Numbered from the stretch's first letter, positions 35,478 to 45,190 are shown. The stretch is 64,000 bases of DNA from Formosa sediminum (GCF_007197735.1 NZ_CP041637.1:3870787-3934786), one strand, 5' to 3'. Made by a program: numbers and translations. Notes: a model not told the origin generated them from the sequence alone.

Positions 35478-37451
35478 ATGAAAACGCTATTAATTAACCT
35501 ACTCCTTTTATCAACCATTTCTATATCTGCTCAAACTTATAGCAGTGAAGATTTTGAGGTTAGCCCAAAAGATATAAATACTACTACATTTTTAAAAGAT
35601 GATACAGCAAATGCGCTAGTGATTTACGAATACGGTAAAAGCTATATTGATAATGACGATTATTTACTTAAAACCAAATACCAAAAAAAAGTAAAAATTT
35701 TAAATCGAAATGGTTTTAAATATGCCACAGTAAAAGTGCCATTATACAATGATAAGAGTAAAAAAGAATCCATAAAAAACATAACGGCTAAAACATATAA
35801 TTCTAATAACGGAGCGATTTCTGTTACAAGGTTAAATCCTGACGATATTTTTTATGAAAAAAACACAGAAAACCATACTACGGTTAAGTTTACGCTACCA
35901 AATATTCAAGAAGGAAGTGTAATAACGTATAGCTACGAGTTATCTTCGCCGTATGTTTATAAATATCACGAATGGATTTTTCAAGAAGATATCCCTAAAC
36001 TTTATAGTGAATATGTAACCAGTATTCCGGGTAATTACAACTATAATATTAAATTAGTTGGTCCTTATAAATTTTTCAGAAATGATTCAAAAATTGAAGG
36101 CCACTGCTTAGAAGGTCCAAATGGAGCTTATGCAGATTGCGGCGTTACAAAATATGTTATTAAAGATTTACCGGCTTTTATTGAGGAAGATTATATGACC
36201 AGTAAATCTAATTACATATCGCGTTTAGATTTTGAATTGAAAACAATTAAACATTTTGATGGTAGTGTAGATCAAATCACAAAAACATGGAAAAACGTAG
36301 ATCACGAATTAAAAACAGATAAAGATATTGGTCAGCAAATCAAAAAATCTATTAAAGCTAAAGATTTTTTATCTGCTAAAGTTATTAACGAACAGGACGA
36401 ATTAAAAAAAGCCAAGGCCATTTACGCTTACATTCAAGATCAGTATTCATGGAATGGGGACTATAAAATATTTACAGATGTATCTTTAAAAGATCTTATA
36501 AAAAACAAATCCGGAAATGTTTCTAGCATAAATATATTATTAAATAGTTTATTAGAAGACTGTAATATAGATGCTAAACCAGTGCTAATTTCTACTCGAA
36601 ATAATGGATTTGCTACTAAAGTTTATCCTGTGATGTCCGACTTTAATTACCTGATTGTTCAAGTTAAAATTGGAGCAGAAACATTTTTCTTAGATGCAGC
36701 AGAAGCGTCTTTACCTTTTGGTAGTTTACCTTTTAGATGTTTAAATAGGTATGGAAGAGTAATAGATTTTAAAAAAGGTAGTAAATGGGTAGATATAGAA
36801 GTAAAAAACATATCTCAACTCGCTTATAGGTTAGAAATAGATATTAAAAATGATTCGCTTGAAGCTACAGTTGGTGTTAATAAAACTGGTTACTATGCCA
36901 TAGATGCTAAAAGAGATTTTAATAGACATCAGGCACAATACAAGAAAGCATTTCAGGACAACTATCCCTTATTTAATATTCTAGAACATACTGTTGAACC
37001 ACCAGAGAGGAATGATCTTATTTTTAAAGAAACATTACATTTAAAACAAGGTTTAGAGCCTATTACCAAAACAGCTGAAGGCGTCACAAAAAAAACATAC
37101 TATATTAACCCAATTCTCTTTACACTTTTTAAAAAAAATCCTTTTACATTACAACAGCGCTCCTACCCAATAGATTTTGGTTACAAAAATATATATACCT
37201 ACATACTAAAATTAAATACGCACAATTTTACAGTGGCAGAGTTACCAAAAAACTCAATGTTATCGTTACCTAACAATGCAGGTAGTCTATATTATAAAGT
37301 TAATCAGGCAGAAGATTTTATACTCATTAATTTAAAATTCACCCTCAACAAACCTTTATATGATCAGGAATACTACGAGGGTTTAAAATTATTAGCTAGC
37401 ACACTTGTAAACATTCAAAATAATTCAATAATTGTTTTGAATTCGATTTAG
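35478..37451 (+). CDS. Exported DUF3857 / transglutaminase-like protein lacking the catalytic cysteine
   Basis: A 657-aa protein with a signal peptide (STISISAQTYS). Residues about 55-220 form a DUF3857 beta domain (EGSVITYSYELSSPYVYKYH). Residues about 300-400 have the transglutaminase-like fold: KAKAIYAYIQDQYSWNGDY, then KNKSGNVSSINILLNSLLED and FNYLIVQVKIG...FLDAAE. In active enzymes a cysteine sits in the G-x-C position; here the residues are G-N-V-S, so peptidase or transglutaminase activity is doubtful. The C-terminal 200 residues are a beta-rich domain. It begins 4 bp after the nuclease gene. It is probably periplasmic or outer-membrane-associated; its role is unknown. Confidence 0.85.
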   Translation: MKTLLINLLLLSTISISAQTYSSEDFEVSPKDINTTTFLKDDTANALVIYEYGKSYIDNDDYLLKTKYQKKVKILNRNGFKYATVKVPLYNDKSKKESIKNITAKTYNSNNGAISVTRLNPDDIFYEKNTENHTTVKFTLPNIQEGSVITYSYELSSPYVYKYHEWIFQEDIPKLYSEYVTSIPGNYNYNIKLVGPYKFFRNDSKIEGHCLEGPNGAYADCGVTKYVIKDLPAFIEEDYMTSKSNYISRLDFELKTIKHFDGSVDQITKTWKNVDHELKTDKDIGQQIKKSIKAKDFLSAKVINEQDELKKAKAIYAYIQDQYSWNGDYKIFTDVSLKDLIKNKSGNVSSINILLNSLLEDCNIDAKPVLISTRNNGFATKVYPVMSDFNYLIVQVKIGAETFFLDAAEASLPFGSLPFRCLNRYGRVIDFKKGSKWVDIEVKNISQLAYRLEIDIKNDSLEATVGVNKTGYYAIDAKRDFNRHQAQYKKAFQDNYPLFNILEHTVEPPERNDLIFKETLHLKQGLEPITKTAEGVTKKTYYINPILFTLFKKNPFTLQQRSYPIDFGYKNIYTYILKLNTHNFTVAELPKNSMLSLPNNAGSLYYKVNQAEDFILINLKFTLNKPLYDQEYYEGLKLLASTLVNIQNNSIIVLNSI

Positions 37452-37463
37452 AAATAGTTTTCT

Positions 37464-37471
37464 TATTTTTG
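37464..37471 (+). promoter_or_regulatory. -7 box (TATTTTTG) immediately before the ion-channel gene
   Basis: It ends 5 nt before the ATG at 37477, suggesting a leaderless transcript. A TTG at 37437-37439 lies 24 bp upstream, slightly far for a -33 element. The box falls in the 25-bp gap after the DUF3857 gene. Confidence 0.5.
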
Positions 37472-37476
37472 AGTTT

Positions 37477-38355
37477 ATGAGCCAATCCAATCAGAAAAAA
37501 AACTGGAAAAATCACTTGCATGAAATAATTTACGAAGCAGACACTCCTGCTGGTAAATTATTTGATCTTATATTGCTTGTAATTATTATAGCAAGTATTG
37601 TTTTGGTAATGCTAGAAAGTGTAAAAACTATAGATGCCAAATATCATGATGTTTTAAACACCTTGGAATGGGGCATTACCATTATTTTCACCATAGAATA
37701 TATTGCTAGAATTATTACCGTAAAAAAACCGTTTAAATATATTTTTAGCTTTTATGGAATTATAGATTTACTATCTACAGCTCCTAAATACTTATCTGTA
37801 ATTTTTGCAGGTACACATGCCTTAGTAGCCCTAAGAGCCTTAAGATTATTACGTGTGTTTAGAATTTTAAAACTCGGTCGTTTTTTAGGCGCATCTAATA
37901 ACTTAGTTACGGCATTAAAAGCAAGTCGCGCTAAAATATCTGTATTCCTTTTCGCCGTTATCATTTTAGCCGTTATTTTAGGAACTATCATGTATTTGGT
38001 TGAAGGTGAGGAAAATGGATTTACAAACATTCCTAAAAGTGTATATTGGTGTATTGTAACACTTACTACTGTCGGATTTGGAGATATTGCTCCAAATACT
38101 CCATTAGGGCAGTTTATTGCTTCTTTAATTATGGTATTAGGGTATGGCATAATCGCAGTTCCAACAGGAATTGTGTCAGCAGAATATAGTAATCAAACTA
38201 GAAATCCTATACAACCAGAATCTATCCCTACACATACAAACAATAAAAAGAATATTAATTTAAATTCACAATCTTGCTCTAACTGTTTAAAAAGCGATCA
38301 TAGAGACGGAGCAGAATATTGTTATAATTGCGGTGAACCTCTGCACAATTCTTAA
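37477..38355 (+). CDS. Voltage-gated-type potassium channel with C-terminal zinc ribbon
   Basis: A 292-aa inner-membrane ion channel with six transmembrane segments. The S4-like helix is rich in arginine (ALRALRLLRVFRILKLGRFL), and the pore selectivity filter TTVGFGD lies near residues 197-203, identifying K+ selectivity. The cytoplasmic tail carries C-x2-C-x11-C-x2-C (CSNCLKSDHRDGAEYCYNC), a small zinc-ribbon. It probably forms a tetramer. The role of the ribbon, perhaps in assembly or sensing, is unknown. The gene ends 4 bp before the probable miaA start. Confidence 0.92.
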   Translation: MSQSNQKKNWKNHLHEIIYEADTPAGKLFDLILLVIIIASIVLVMLESVKTIDAKYHDVLNTLEWGITIIFTIEYIARIITVKKPFKYIFSFYGIIDLLSTAPKYLSVIFAGTHALVALRALRLLRVFRILKLGRFLGASNNLVTALKASRAKISVFLFAVIILAVILGTIMYLVEGEENGFTNIPKSVYWCIVTLTTVGFGDIAPNTPLGQFIASLIMVLGYGIIAVPTGIVSAEYSNQTRNPIQPESIPTHTNNKKNINLNSQSCSNCLKSDHRDGAEYCYNCGEPLHNS

Positions 38356-38359
38356 ACTT

Positions 38360-39274
38360 TTGAATACAAATCATTACCTTATTTCTATAGTTGGCCCTAC
38401 TGCAATTGGCAAAACAACGCTAAGTATTAAACTGGCAAAACATTTTAATACAGAAATTTTATCTGCAGATTCCAGACAATTTTTTAAAGAAATGCAAATT
38501 GGAACTGCTGCTCCTACAGCTGAAGAATTATCTGAAGCACCACATCATTTTATACACCATAAGTCTATTGAAGATTCTTATAATGTAGGCACATTTGAAA
38601 AGGAAGCACTTAACACCTTAGATACCTTATTTAAGACTCACAACACTGTAATTATGGTTGGCGGCTCTGGTTTATATGTAGACGCAGTAACTAGAGGTTT
38701 AGATAATTTTCCAAAAGTAGATCCTAATATTCGTATTGCTCTAAATGCACAATTGGATCGTGATGGCCTTGAAGGATTACAAGAACTTTTAAAACAACAC
38801 GATCCAAAATCTTATAACACCATAGCATTAGATAATCCACACCGGGTTATTAGAGCTCTAGAAATTTGTATAGGTTCAGGACAACCCTATTCTTCATTTT
38901 TAAATCAAGATAAAGATTCGCGGCCATTTAAGACTATTACCGTTGGACTCACTTCAGACCGTGAAATTATTTATAATCGTATTAACCAAAGGGTAGACAT
39001 TATGATGTCTGAAGGTTTACTTAATGAAGTAAAATCACTTAAAAACAAACAACATTTAAACGCATTAAATACGGTTGGTTATAAAGAACTATTTCAATAT
39101 TTAAAAGGAGAATGGACATTAGATTTTGCAATCTCAGAGATTAAAAAAAACTCAAGACGTTTTGCAAAACGACAACTTACATGGTTTAAACGCAACGAAA
39201 ACACCTTTTGGTTTGATTACAAAACCCCAATTACAAACATTATACAAGAGATTGAAAACCAAACAGTACACTAA
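38360..39274 (+). CDS. miaA: tRNA dimethylallyltransferase
   Basis: A 304-aa enzyme that adds a dimethylallyl group to A37 of tRNAs reading UNN codons. The P-loop is GPTAIGKTT, followed by SADSRQFFKEMQIGTA, HHFIHHKSI with the insert domain, VMVGGSGLYVDA and the C-terminal FAKRQLTWFKRN. No in-frame ATG precedes the P-loop. TTG at 38360 gives the expected short N-terminus MNTNHYLISIVGP, while an in-frame GTG at 38333 would overlap the channel gene. TTG is therefore chosen. Confidence 0.94.
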   Translation: MNTNHYLISIVGPTAIGKTTLSIKLAKHFNTEILSADSRQFFKEMQIGTAAPTAEELSEAPHHFIHHKSIEDSYNVGTFEKEALNTLDTLFKTHNTVIMVGGSGLYVDAVTRGLDNFPKVDPNIRIALNAQLDRDGLEGLQELLKQHDPKSYNTIALDNPHRVIRALEICIGSGQPYSSFLNQDKDSRPFKTITVGLTSDREIIYNRINQRVDIMMSEGLLNEVKSLKNKQHLNALNTVGYKELFQYLKGEWTLDFAISEIKKNSRRFAKRQLTWFKRNENTFWFDYKTPITNIIQEIENQTVH

Positions 39275-39538
39275 CATACTTTCAAGAGGTTGTAAAGCAA
39301 GTCTATTTTTGTACTGTCTAGCAATTCTAGAAAACAAATCTTACAAATGCCATGTAAGAAATTATAACAGCTTATAAAATTGTTTTAAATTTAAACTTAA
39401 TTTAGAACAAAATCTGGTTATAATGTAAAATTTGTATTACAAAAGTTTGTCACTAACATAAGCCTAAAAAAATGTAAACCCGTTTTTTTATCGATTTATA
39501 TAATGATAAAAGTCATTAACTACTTTTTTAATATAAAT

Positions 39539-39546
39539 TACATTTG
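39539..39546 (+). promoter_or_regulatory. -7 box (TACATTTG) upstream of the AspT/YidE-type transporter
   Basis: It matches TANNTTTG, 22 nt before the start codon at 39569. No TTG is seen at the -33 distance. The rest of the 294-bp gap after miaA is AT-rich and shows no gene. Confidence 0.45.
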
Positions 39547-39568
39547 CAACTTATTTAAAAACTAATCA

Positions 39569-41158
39569 ATGGAATTTTTAAACGCTACCTATTTAGCTCT
39601 TTTTATAATAATTTGTATCGGTTTTATTATTGGTAATATTAAAATAAAGGGGATTTCTTTAGATGTTTCTGCCATAATCTTTGTGGCGTTACTTTTTGGT
39701 CATTTTGGAGTTGCTTTACCCGATATCTTGCAAAAAATAGGCTTAATTTTATTTATTTACACCATAGGTTTACAAGCAGGCCCTGGTTTCTTTGAATCCT
39801 TTAAAGAGCAAGGTAAAAACTTAGTTATATTAGCTGCTATTGTAATCTTAACAGCTGCATTTTTAACCTTCTTATCTATTCAGTTTTTAGGTATCGATAA
39901 ATCTATTGCTATTGGTTTAATGGCAGGTGCATTAACGAGTACTCCAGGATTAGCAACAGCTATAGATGTGACACACTCACCACTAGCCTCTATTGGTTAT
40001 GGAATAGCATATCCGTTTGGGGTAATTGGTGTGATATTATTTGTGAAACTTTACCCAAAATTATTTAGAATTAATATTGAAAAAGAAGAGGCCGATTACG
40101 AAGAAAAAGTTAACGGTCATTTTGATGAAATTACACGCTGTAATTTTCAGGTTGAAAATGAAGGAGCTATTGGTAAAACCATAGAGCAACTTAGAGTAAG
40201 ATCTATGACAAAAGGTGTTATTTCAAGAGTGTTACATAATAACAAAGCATTTGTACCTCATAAGGCTACAGTATTACACAAAGGCGATTTAATTCGGGTG
40301 GTTGGTACGCAAGAAGCTTTAAGACGTGTAGAAGTTTTAATAGGCCCTAGAACAGAAACAGAAATTTCTTTAGGAGAAGATTTTGTTGTACAATCGTATT
40401 TAATGACAAAAACTTCACTTGTAAATAAATCTTTAGGAGAATTAAATTTAAAAGACAATTTTAATGCAACTATAACAAGAATTAGAAGAAGTGGTATAGA
40501 TTTATCTCCAAATACAACATTAAGACTTCAGATTGGAGATAAATTAATGATTTCGAGTCAAAAAAGTGCTGTTAACGAGATTTCTAGACTAATTGGAGAT
40601 AACAAAAGCAAATTGTCTGATACAGATTTTTTCCCTTTAGCTTTAGGTATAGTTATTGGTGTTTTTGTTGGGGGTGTTTCTATTTCTTTTGGAGACTCCT
40701 TTAGTTTTAACTTAGGACTAACAGGTGGTGTCCTAATTGTAGCCATGATTTTAGGTAGACTTGGTAAAACGGGAAGTATACTTTGGGTAATGAGTGGAAA
40801 CTCTAATCAGTTATTAAGACAATTTGGATTGATGTTATTTTTAGCTGTCGTAGGTACCAATGCAGGTGCAACATTAGTAGAAACTTACTCCCAATACGGT
40901 ATACAATTATTTTTAATTGGTGGTTTAATTACATTTTTACCCATGCTTTTTGCTGCAATTGTAGCGCGAATGTTTTTTAAGATAAATATATTAACCTTAT
41001 TAGGAACACTAACAGGTTCTATGACGAGTACTCCTGGTTTAGCTGCTGTAGATACAATGACAAAAACAGATGCGCCATCTGTAGCTTATGCAACTGTATA
41101 TCCTATAGCTATGGTTTTACTTATTATTTGTGCTCAGATTTTGGGTTTACTCTTTTAG
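39569..41158 (+). CDS. AspT/YidE/YbjL-family transporter with two TrkA-C domains
   Basis: A 529-aa inner-membrane protein. Two homologous membrane halves each contain the family signature (GLMAGALTSTPGLATAIDVT in the first half, TLTGSMTSTPGLAAVDTM in the second). They flank a cytoplasmic region of about 200 residues with two RCK/TrkA-C-type domains (GKTIEQLRVRSMTKG, NKSLGELNLKDNFNA). This is the aspartate:alanine exchanger superfamily. Members whose substrate is known swap aspartate for alanine, but most YidE/YbjL-like members, including this one, have unknown substrates. The gene is monocistronic with its own terminator. Confidence 0.92.
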   Translation: MEFLNATYLALFIIICIGFIIGNIKIKGISLDVSAIIFVALLFGHFGVALPDILQKIGLILFIYTIGLQAGPGFFESFKEQGKNLVILAAIVILTAAFLTFLSIQFLGIDKSIAIGLMAGALTSTPGLATAIDVTHSPLASIGYGIAYPFGVIGVILFVKLYPKLFRINIEKEEADYEEKVNGHFDEITRCNFQVENEGAIGKTIEQLRVRSMTKGVISRVLHNNKAFVPHKATVLHKGDLIRVVGTQEALRRVEVLIGPRTETEISLGEDFVVQSYLMTKTSLVNKSLGELNLKDNFNATITRIRRSGIDLSPNTTLRLQIGDKLMISSQKSAVNEISRLIGDNKSKLSDTDFFPLALGIVIGVFVGGVSISFGDSFSFNLGLTGGVLIVAMILGRLGKTGSILWVMSGNSNQLLRQFGLMLFLAVVGTNAGATLVETYSQYGIQLFLIGGLITFLPMLFAAIVARMFFKINILTLLGTLTGSMTSTPGLAAVDTMTKTDAPSVAYATVYPIAMVLLIICAQILGLLF

Positions 41159-41213
41159 ATTACACCATACATTTTAAATGAATTTAATGTGGTAAATCCA
41201 TTATTTCAGACAT

Positions 41214-41243
41214 AAAAAAACCAGCTAATTGCTGGTTTTTTAT
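41214..41243. terminator. Bidirectional terminator between transporter and response regulator genes
   Basis: aaaaaaccagc (41215-41225) pairs with gctggtttttt (41231-41241) around taatt. A and T tracts on both sides serve the plus-strand transporter and the convergent minus-strand response-regulator gene, whose stop lies about 20 bp away. Confidence 0.93.
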
Positions 41244-41261
41244 TTTATATGTTTTAGAAAA

Positions 41262-41975
41262 CTATCCTTTCTGATTGTTTACAACTAATCGGAAGCCTTC
41301 ACCATGAATATTTAAAATCTCTACATTCTCATCTGCTTTTAAATACTTACGTAATTTAGCTATATACACATCCATACTACGTGACGTAAAATAGTTATCG
41401 TCTCTCCATATTTTAGTTAGCGCTAATTCTCTAGGCATTAAATCATTTTCATGTAAAGCTAATAAACGCAACAACTCATTTTCTTTAGGAGACAATTTAA
41501 TTGGCTCTTCATCATTTATTTTAAGGAATCTCAATTTAGAATTTAAATCGAAATTACCAATCTTAAATTCAAATTGCTTACTATCTGTAACCGTTTCTGA
41601 TGCTTTACGCTGAATGATTGCTTGAATTTTCATTAACAATACTTCACTATCAAAAGGTTTGTTTAAATAGTCATCGGCTCCAACTTTATACCCTTTTAAA
41701 ACATCTTCCTTCATAGCTTTCGCAGTTAAGAAAATAATAGGTACTTCTGTATTTTTTTCTCTAATTTCTTTAGCAAGAGTAAAACCATCTTTATAAGGCA
41801 TCATGACATCCAAGATACATAAATCAAAATCGTCCTTTTTAAACTTTTCGAAGCCTTCCATACCATTTTTAGCATGTGTAACGTCGTAATCGTTCATGGT
41901 TAAATAATCTTTAAGAACTGTTCCAAAATTCGGGTCGTCCTCTACTAATAAAATTTTCTTATGTTGTTCGCTCAT
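41262..41975 (-). CDS. OmpR/PhoB-family response regulator
   Basis: A 237-aa two-component regulator. The receiver domain has the acidic pair VEDDPN, the phosphoacceptor Asp56 (DLCILDVMMP) and the conserved Lys in GADDYLNKPFDSE. The C-terminal winged helix includes LSPKENELLRLLALHENDLM and FTSRSMDVYIAKLRKYLK. It begins 4 bp after the histidine kinase gene, so the two form a pair. The sequence resembles the RprY group of Bacteroidota, but the regulon is unknown. Confidence 0.93.
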   Translation of the reverse strand: MSEQHKKILLVEDDPNFGTVLKDYLTMNDYDVTHAKNGMEGFEKFKKDDFDLCILDVMMPYKDGFTLAKEIREKNTEVPIIFLTAKAMKEDVLKGYKVGADDYLNKPFDSEVLLMKIQAIIQRKASETVTDSKQFEFKIGNFDLNSKLRFLKINDEEPIKLSPKENELLRLLALHENDLMPRELALTKIWRDDNYFTSRSMDVYIAKLRKYLKADENVEILNIHGEGFRLVVNNQKG

Positions 41976-41979
41976 AACT

Positions 41980-43554
41980 TTATGATATTAATGGAAGTTT
42001 AACAATAAATGTGCTTCCTTTTCCTTTTTCACTTTCCACCGAAATATGACCCTGATGATCATCTACTATTCGTTTTACATAAGCTAGGCCTAGACCATGA
42101 CCTTTTACATTATGTATGTTTCCTGTGTGTTCTCTATAAAACTTTTCAAAAACTCGTTTTTGTGCGGCTTTACTCATTCCGCTTCCTTGGTCTTTTATTT
42201 TTAATAAAATACTATTTCCTACATTTTCCGTATATACATCTATTTTTGGTGCATCTGGAGAATATTTTACTGCATTATCAAGCATATTAACTATAACATT
42301 AGTAAAGTGTGTTTCACTCGCTAATATAGAAGATTTATCGGCATCTAAATGTAATTTTACAAACCCTTGTCTGTCTTCTACAATTAATTCTATATGTGTA
42401 ACAGCATCTTCTATTAGGTCGTGTAACTTAACGCGATCCTTACTAATATTTAGTTCATTTTTTTCTAGTTTAGATATTCTTAAAACGTTTTCTACATGTG
42501 CATGCATACGTTTATTTTCTTCTTTAATCATATTAAGATAACGCTTTACCTTATCCTTATCGTCTATAATCTTAGGATTTTTTATAGCGTCTAAAGCTAA
42601 ATTTATAGTTGCTATTGGTGTTTTAAACTCATGCGTCATATTATTAATGAAATCATTTTTAATTTCAGAAATTTTACGCTGTTTTACTAACTGATATAAA
42701 GCACTCGTATACGCTATAATTATTATAGATGTAAAGATGAAAGACAGCAAAGTCATACCTATTATAGACGACATAATAAACTGATTACGTTCCGGAAAGT
42801 TAACCAACAACCTAAAGTTATTTTGGCTGTTTTCATTCTGAAAAATCGGCACACTAAATGTTTTATCGTCTTGCAACTCAAATCCTTCACTTTGTACCTT
42901 AGTTGCTAAATCGTTACTATAAATAGCAAATTCATAATCAATATCTATATTATCTTCATGAAGCTTTCGAGTTAATAACTGCTCTATATCTTCATTTTTA
43001 ACACGTTTATAAATTGGTGTTCTACTCGTTAATACTTTAAAAGCTTCTTCAAAACTTTGCTTTTCAGCCTCGCTAAAACGTCCGTATTTTTCACTGCTAT
43101 ACACAGGTCTAACATTTACATTATTTTCAATAATATTTTTGTTACTAAATACTTTAGTTTCAGATTGGCCTATAATACGTTTAATATTAATACTATCTAA
43201 ACCTATGTCAAAGATCGATGATGATAATTTATAGTTTTGTTCTAAAATTCCACTTCTATAAATTAATGTTTCGTCTGTACTTTCGTTTTGTTGATTAAAA
43301 AGAAGTTGAGTGATTGCAATTGTATCAGCATCTTTTTTTTGATCAACCAAACGTTGAAATTTTTTAAAATAAGTTTTTAATTCACGTTCTTCTATATCAT
43401 TAGAAACAAAACTCAATGCTTTCTTTACATTGAAAGTAAATTGTTTTTCTTCGTTTTTTACAGAATCGCTAATATATCGTGCTTGTACAAAAATGATGCC
43501 GACCAACGACAAACTCATTAAAACTACAAGCAACATAAATAACTTCTTGCTCAT
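41980..43554 (-). CDS. Sensor histidine kinase
   Basis: A 524-aa membrane kinase. There is a TM helix at about residues 5-27, a periplasmic domain of about 245 residues with no recognised fold, and a second TM near 270-292. HisKA follows, with the phosphorylated His308 (NNMTHEFKTPIATINLA), then HATPase_c with the N box NMLDNAVKYSPDAP, G1 DQGSGMSKAA and G2 GHGLGLAYVKRI. It is paired with the response regulator 4 bp downstream and resembles RprX. On the minus strand TAATTTTG lies 4 nt before the ATG, so the pair may start as a leaderless transcript. The signal sensed is unknown. Confidence 0.93.
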   Translation of the reverse strand: MSKKLFMLLVVLMSLSLVGIIFVQARYISDSVKNEEKQFTFNVKKALSFVSNDIEERELKTYFKKFQRLVDQKKDADTIAITQLLFNQQNESTDETLIYRSGILEQNYKLSSSIFDIGLDSINIKRIIGQSETKVFSNKNIIENNVNVRPVYSSEKYGRFSEAEKQSFEEAFKVLTSRTPIYKRVKNEDIEQLLTRKLHEDNIDIDYEFAIYSNDLATKVQSEGFELQDDKTFSVPIFQNENSQNNFRLLVNFPERNQFIMSSIIGMTLLSFIFTSIIIIAYTSALYQLVKQRKISEIKNDFINNMTHEFKTPIATINLALDAIKNPKIIDDKDKVKRYLNMIKEENKRMHAHVENVLRISKLEKNELNISKDRVKLHDLIEDAVTHIELIVEDRQGFVKLHLDADKSSILASETHFTNVIVNMLDNAVKYSPDAPKIDVYTENVGNSILLKIKDQGSGMSKAAQKRVFEKFYREHTGNIHNVKGHGLGLAYVKRIVDDHQGHISVESEKGKGSTFIVKLPLIS

Positions 43555-43558
43555 TGTT

Positions 43559-43566
43559 CAAAATTA
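43559..43566 (-). promoter_or_regulatory. -7 box (TAATTTTG) immediately before the histidine kinase gene
   Basis: Read on the minus strand, the box ends 4 nt before the ATG at 43554. No -33 TTG is obvious. The 77-bp gap from coaE would allow a separate promoter here. Confidence 0.5.
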
Positions 43567-43631
43567 ATATTTTAACATTTAGCATTTTTAACATTTAACC
43601 TTACATTAACAAAATTGTTAAAATTGCAATT

Positions 43632-44222
43632 TTATTTAATTTTATTAAGTATTGTATTGTGAATATGGTTTACCTGCTCTTGCATGTGTTGCATGGTATC
43701 ATTCTCAATTATATAGTCAGATTTTGAGATCCGCATTTGATCTGTCCATTGCTGTTTCATAATAGACTCTATTTTTTCTATAGAAGATTGGTCTCGCTTT
43801 TGTATTCGCTTAATTTTAGTAGCCTTATCTAATGTTACAGTTATAATTAAATCGCAAACCTGATCGCCATGACTTTCAAATAAAATCGCAGATTCTTTTA
43901 AAACATAAGGTGTATTTTGCCTTGCTACCCACAGTTTAAAGTGTGCTGCAACTCTTGGATGTACAATTGCATTCATTTGCTCTAATAATGTTTTATTATT
44001 AAAAATAGCATCTGAAATAAAAGGCTTGTTTAAAACTCCTTCTCTATATGCATTTGCTCCAAATAAAGCTGTAAGTTCTGATTTAATCTCTTTGGAAGTT
44101 ACCATTAACAATTTAGCTTCATCGTCTGATATGTATGTAGGAATACCAAATTTTTCATGAAACTGCTTTGCAACGGTAGATTTACCACTTCCTATACCTC
44201 CGGTTAGACCAACTATTATCAT
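43632..44222 (-). CDS. coaE: Dephospho-CoA kinase
   Basis: A 196-aa P-loop kinase that carries out the last step of CoA synthesis, phosphorylating the 3'-hydroxyl of dephospho-CoA. Walker A is GLTGGIGSGKST, followed by the family segments PTYISDDEAKLL, AIVHPRVAAHFKLW, KESAILFESHGDQVCD and KRIQKRDQSS. The start overlaps the YbbR-like gene stop by 4 bp (ATGA), indicating translational coupling. The coaBC gene for two earlier steps lies about 6 kb away on the same strand. Confidence 0.95.
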   Translation of the reverse strand: MIIVGLTGGIGSGKSTVAKQFHEKFGIPTYISDDEAKLLMVTSKEIKSELTALFGANAYREGVLNKPFISDAIFNNKTLLEQMNAIVHPRVAAHFKLWVARQNTPYVLKESAILFESHGDQVCDLIITVTLDKATKIKRIQKRDQSSIEKIESIMKQQWTDQMRISKSDYIIENDTMQHMQEQVNHIHNTILNKIK

Positions 44223-45181
44223 TCTGAAATTATATATTCTACTTTTGGATGAATAATTTTTGCACTCTTTACCTTTTCTGGCTGTTTAACTAATTTAGGA
44301 ACTAAAAACGACTGATTAGCTACACGTTCACTATAATCACACTCTACCTTAAAATCCTTGGCTTGTACTTCATTAAATCCGCTTAATGTTGTATAATAAG
44401 ATACTGAAACGGATTTGGGATAATACTTTAAAACTACATTTTGTGGCACATTTTTTAGTGTTACAGGAATATTAAACGTTCCTTCTGTAAATTTTTCTAC
44501 TTTAGCTTCCAGATGTACTTTGTGATGAGAAAAGGTAATTAAATGATCTGAATTTGGTAAATCTAAACTGATATTTTGATTTAAATCTAAATGCACATCT
44601 TCTAACTCTAACGGCACTGTTTTAATTGCTGTTATAGCTTTAAGTAATTTTTCAGGTCCAACAATATGAACCGAATCTGGGACTACTTTAAAGCCCTCTA
44701 AAACATCAAAACCTGGACTAAATTTTATATTTTCTTGTAAAACTACTGGTACATCTTTTGTTGCGTTTTGATCATAATTAAAATATAACGTATCTGGTGA
44801 TAAATTTACCACTTCAATATCCTTATCAAACTGTGCATTAATTTTTGAATACGACCTATGCGAACTCCACAGATAAGTAGAGTCTGTAAGTTGCAACTTG
44901 TCTTTATAATCTAATATTAGCTTTGGTTTAGAAATATAATATCTTAATAACTTAAACCCATACGTTTTTAAAGTGACATTTAAAGCTTGATTACTATCGT
45001 TTAAGATTACGTATGTTTCTGGAAGATTAACAGTTTCTACAGGAAATGTAATGGTATTAATATATGTTCTAGACAACTTATTTAATACTAAAATTGTAAA
45101 AGACAACAACAAAAACAAAGTAAAAATGTTTATTTTTTTACTTTTTACAAATTTTAAAAGTCTGGATTTTAAGTCTTTCAT
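44219..45181 (-). CDS. YbbR-like domain protein
   Basis: A 320-aa protein with one N-terminal transmembrane helix (INIFTLFLLLSFTILVLNKL) and a long exported part. The beta-rich exported part has YbbR-type segments, for example FKVVPDSVHIVGPEKLLKAI and TLKNVPQNVVLKYYPKSVSV. In Firmicutes, YbbR (CdaR) proteins regulate the diadenylate cyclase CdaA. Here no cyclase gene is adjacent, so that role cannot be assumed. It lies between a glycosyltransferase gene (9-bp gap) and coaE (4-bp overlap), an arrangement I recall from other flavobacteria. Confidence 0.8.
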   Translation of the reverse strand: MKDLKSRLLKFVKSKKINIFTLFLLLSFTILVLNKLSRTYINTITFPVETVNLPETYVILNDSNQALNVTLKTYGFKLLRYYISKPKLILDYKDKLQLTDSTYLWSSHRSYSKINAQFDKDIEVVNLSPDTLYFNYDQNATKDVPVVLQENIKFSPGFDVLEGFKVVPDSVHIVGPEKLLKAITAIKTVPLELEDVHLDLNQNISLDLPNSDHLITFSHHKVHLEAKVEKFTEGTFNIPVTLKNVPQNVVLKYYPKSVSVSYYTTLSGFNEVQAKDFKVECDYSERVANQSFLVPKLVKQPEKVKSAKIIHPKVEYIISE

Positions 45182-45190
45182 TGTTATAAT

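Noticed and set aside
39126..39377. Small ORFs around the miaA 3' end on both strands
   Set aside because: They overlap miaA in other frames and continue into AT-rich intergenic DNA without conserved features.
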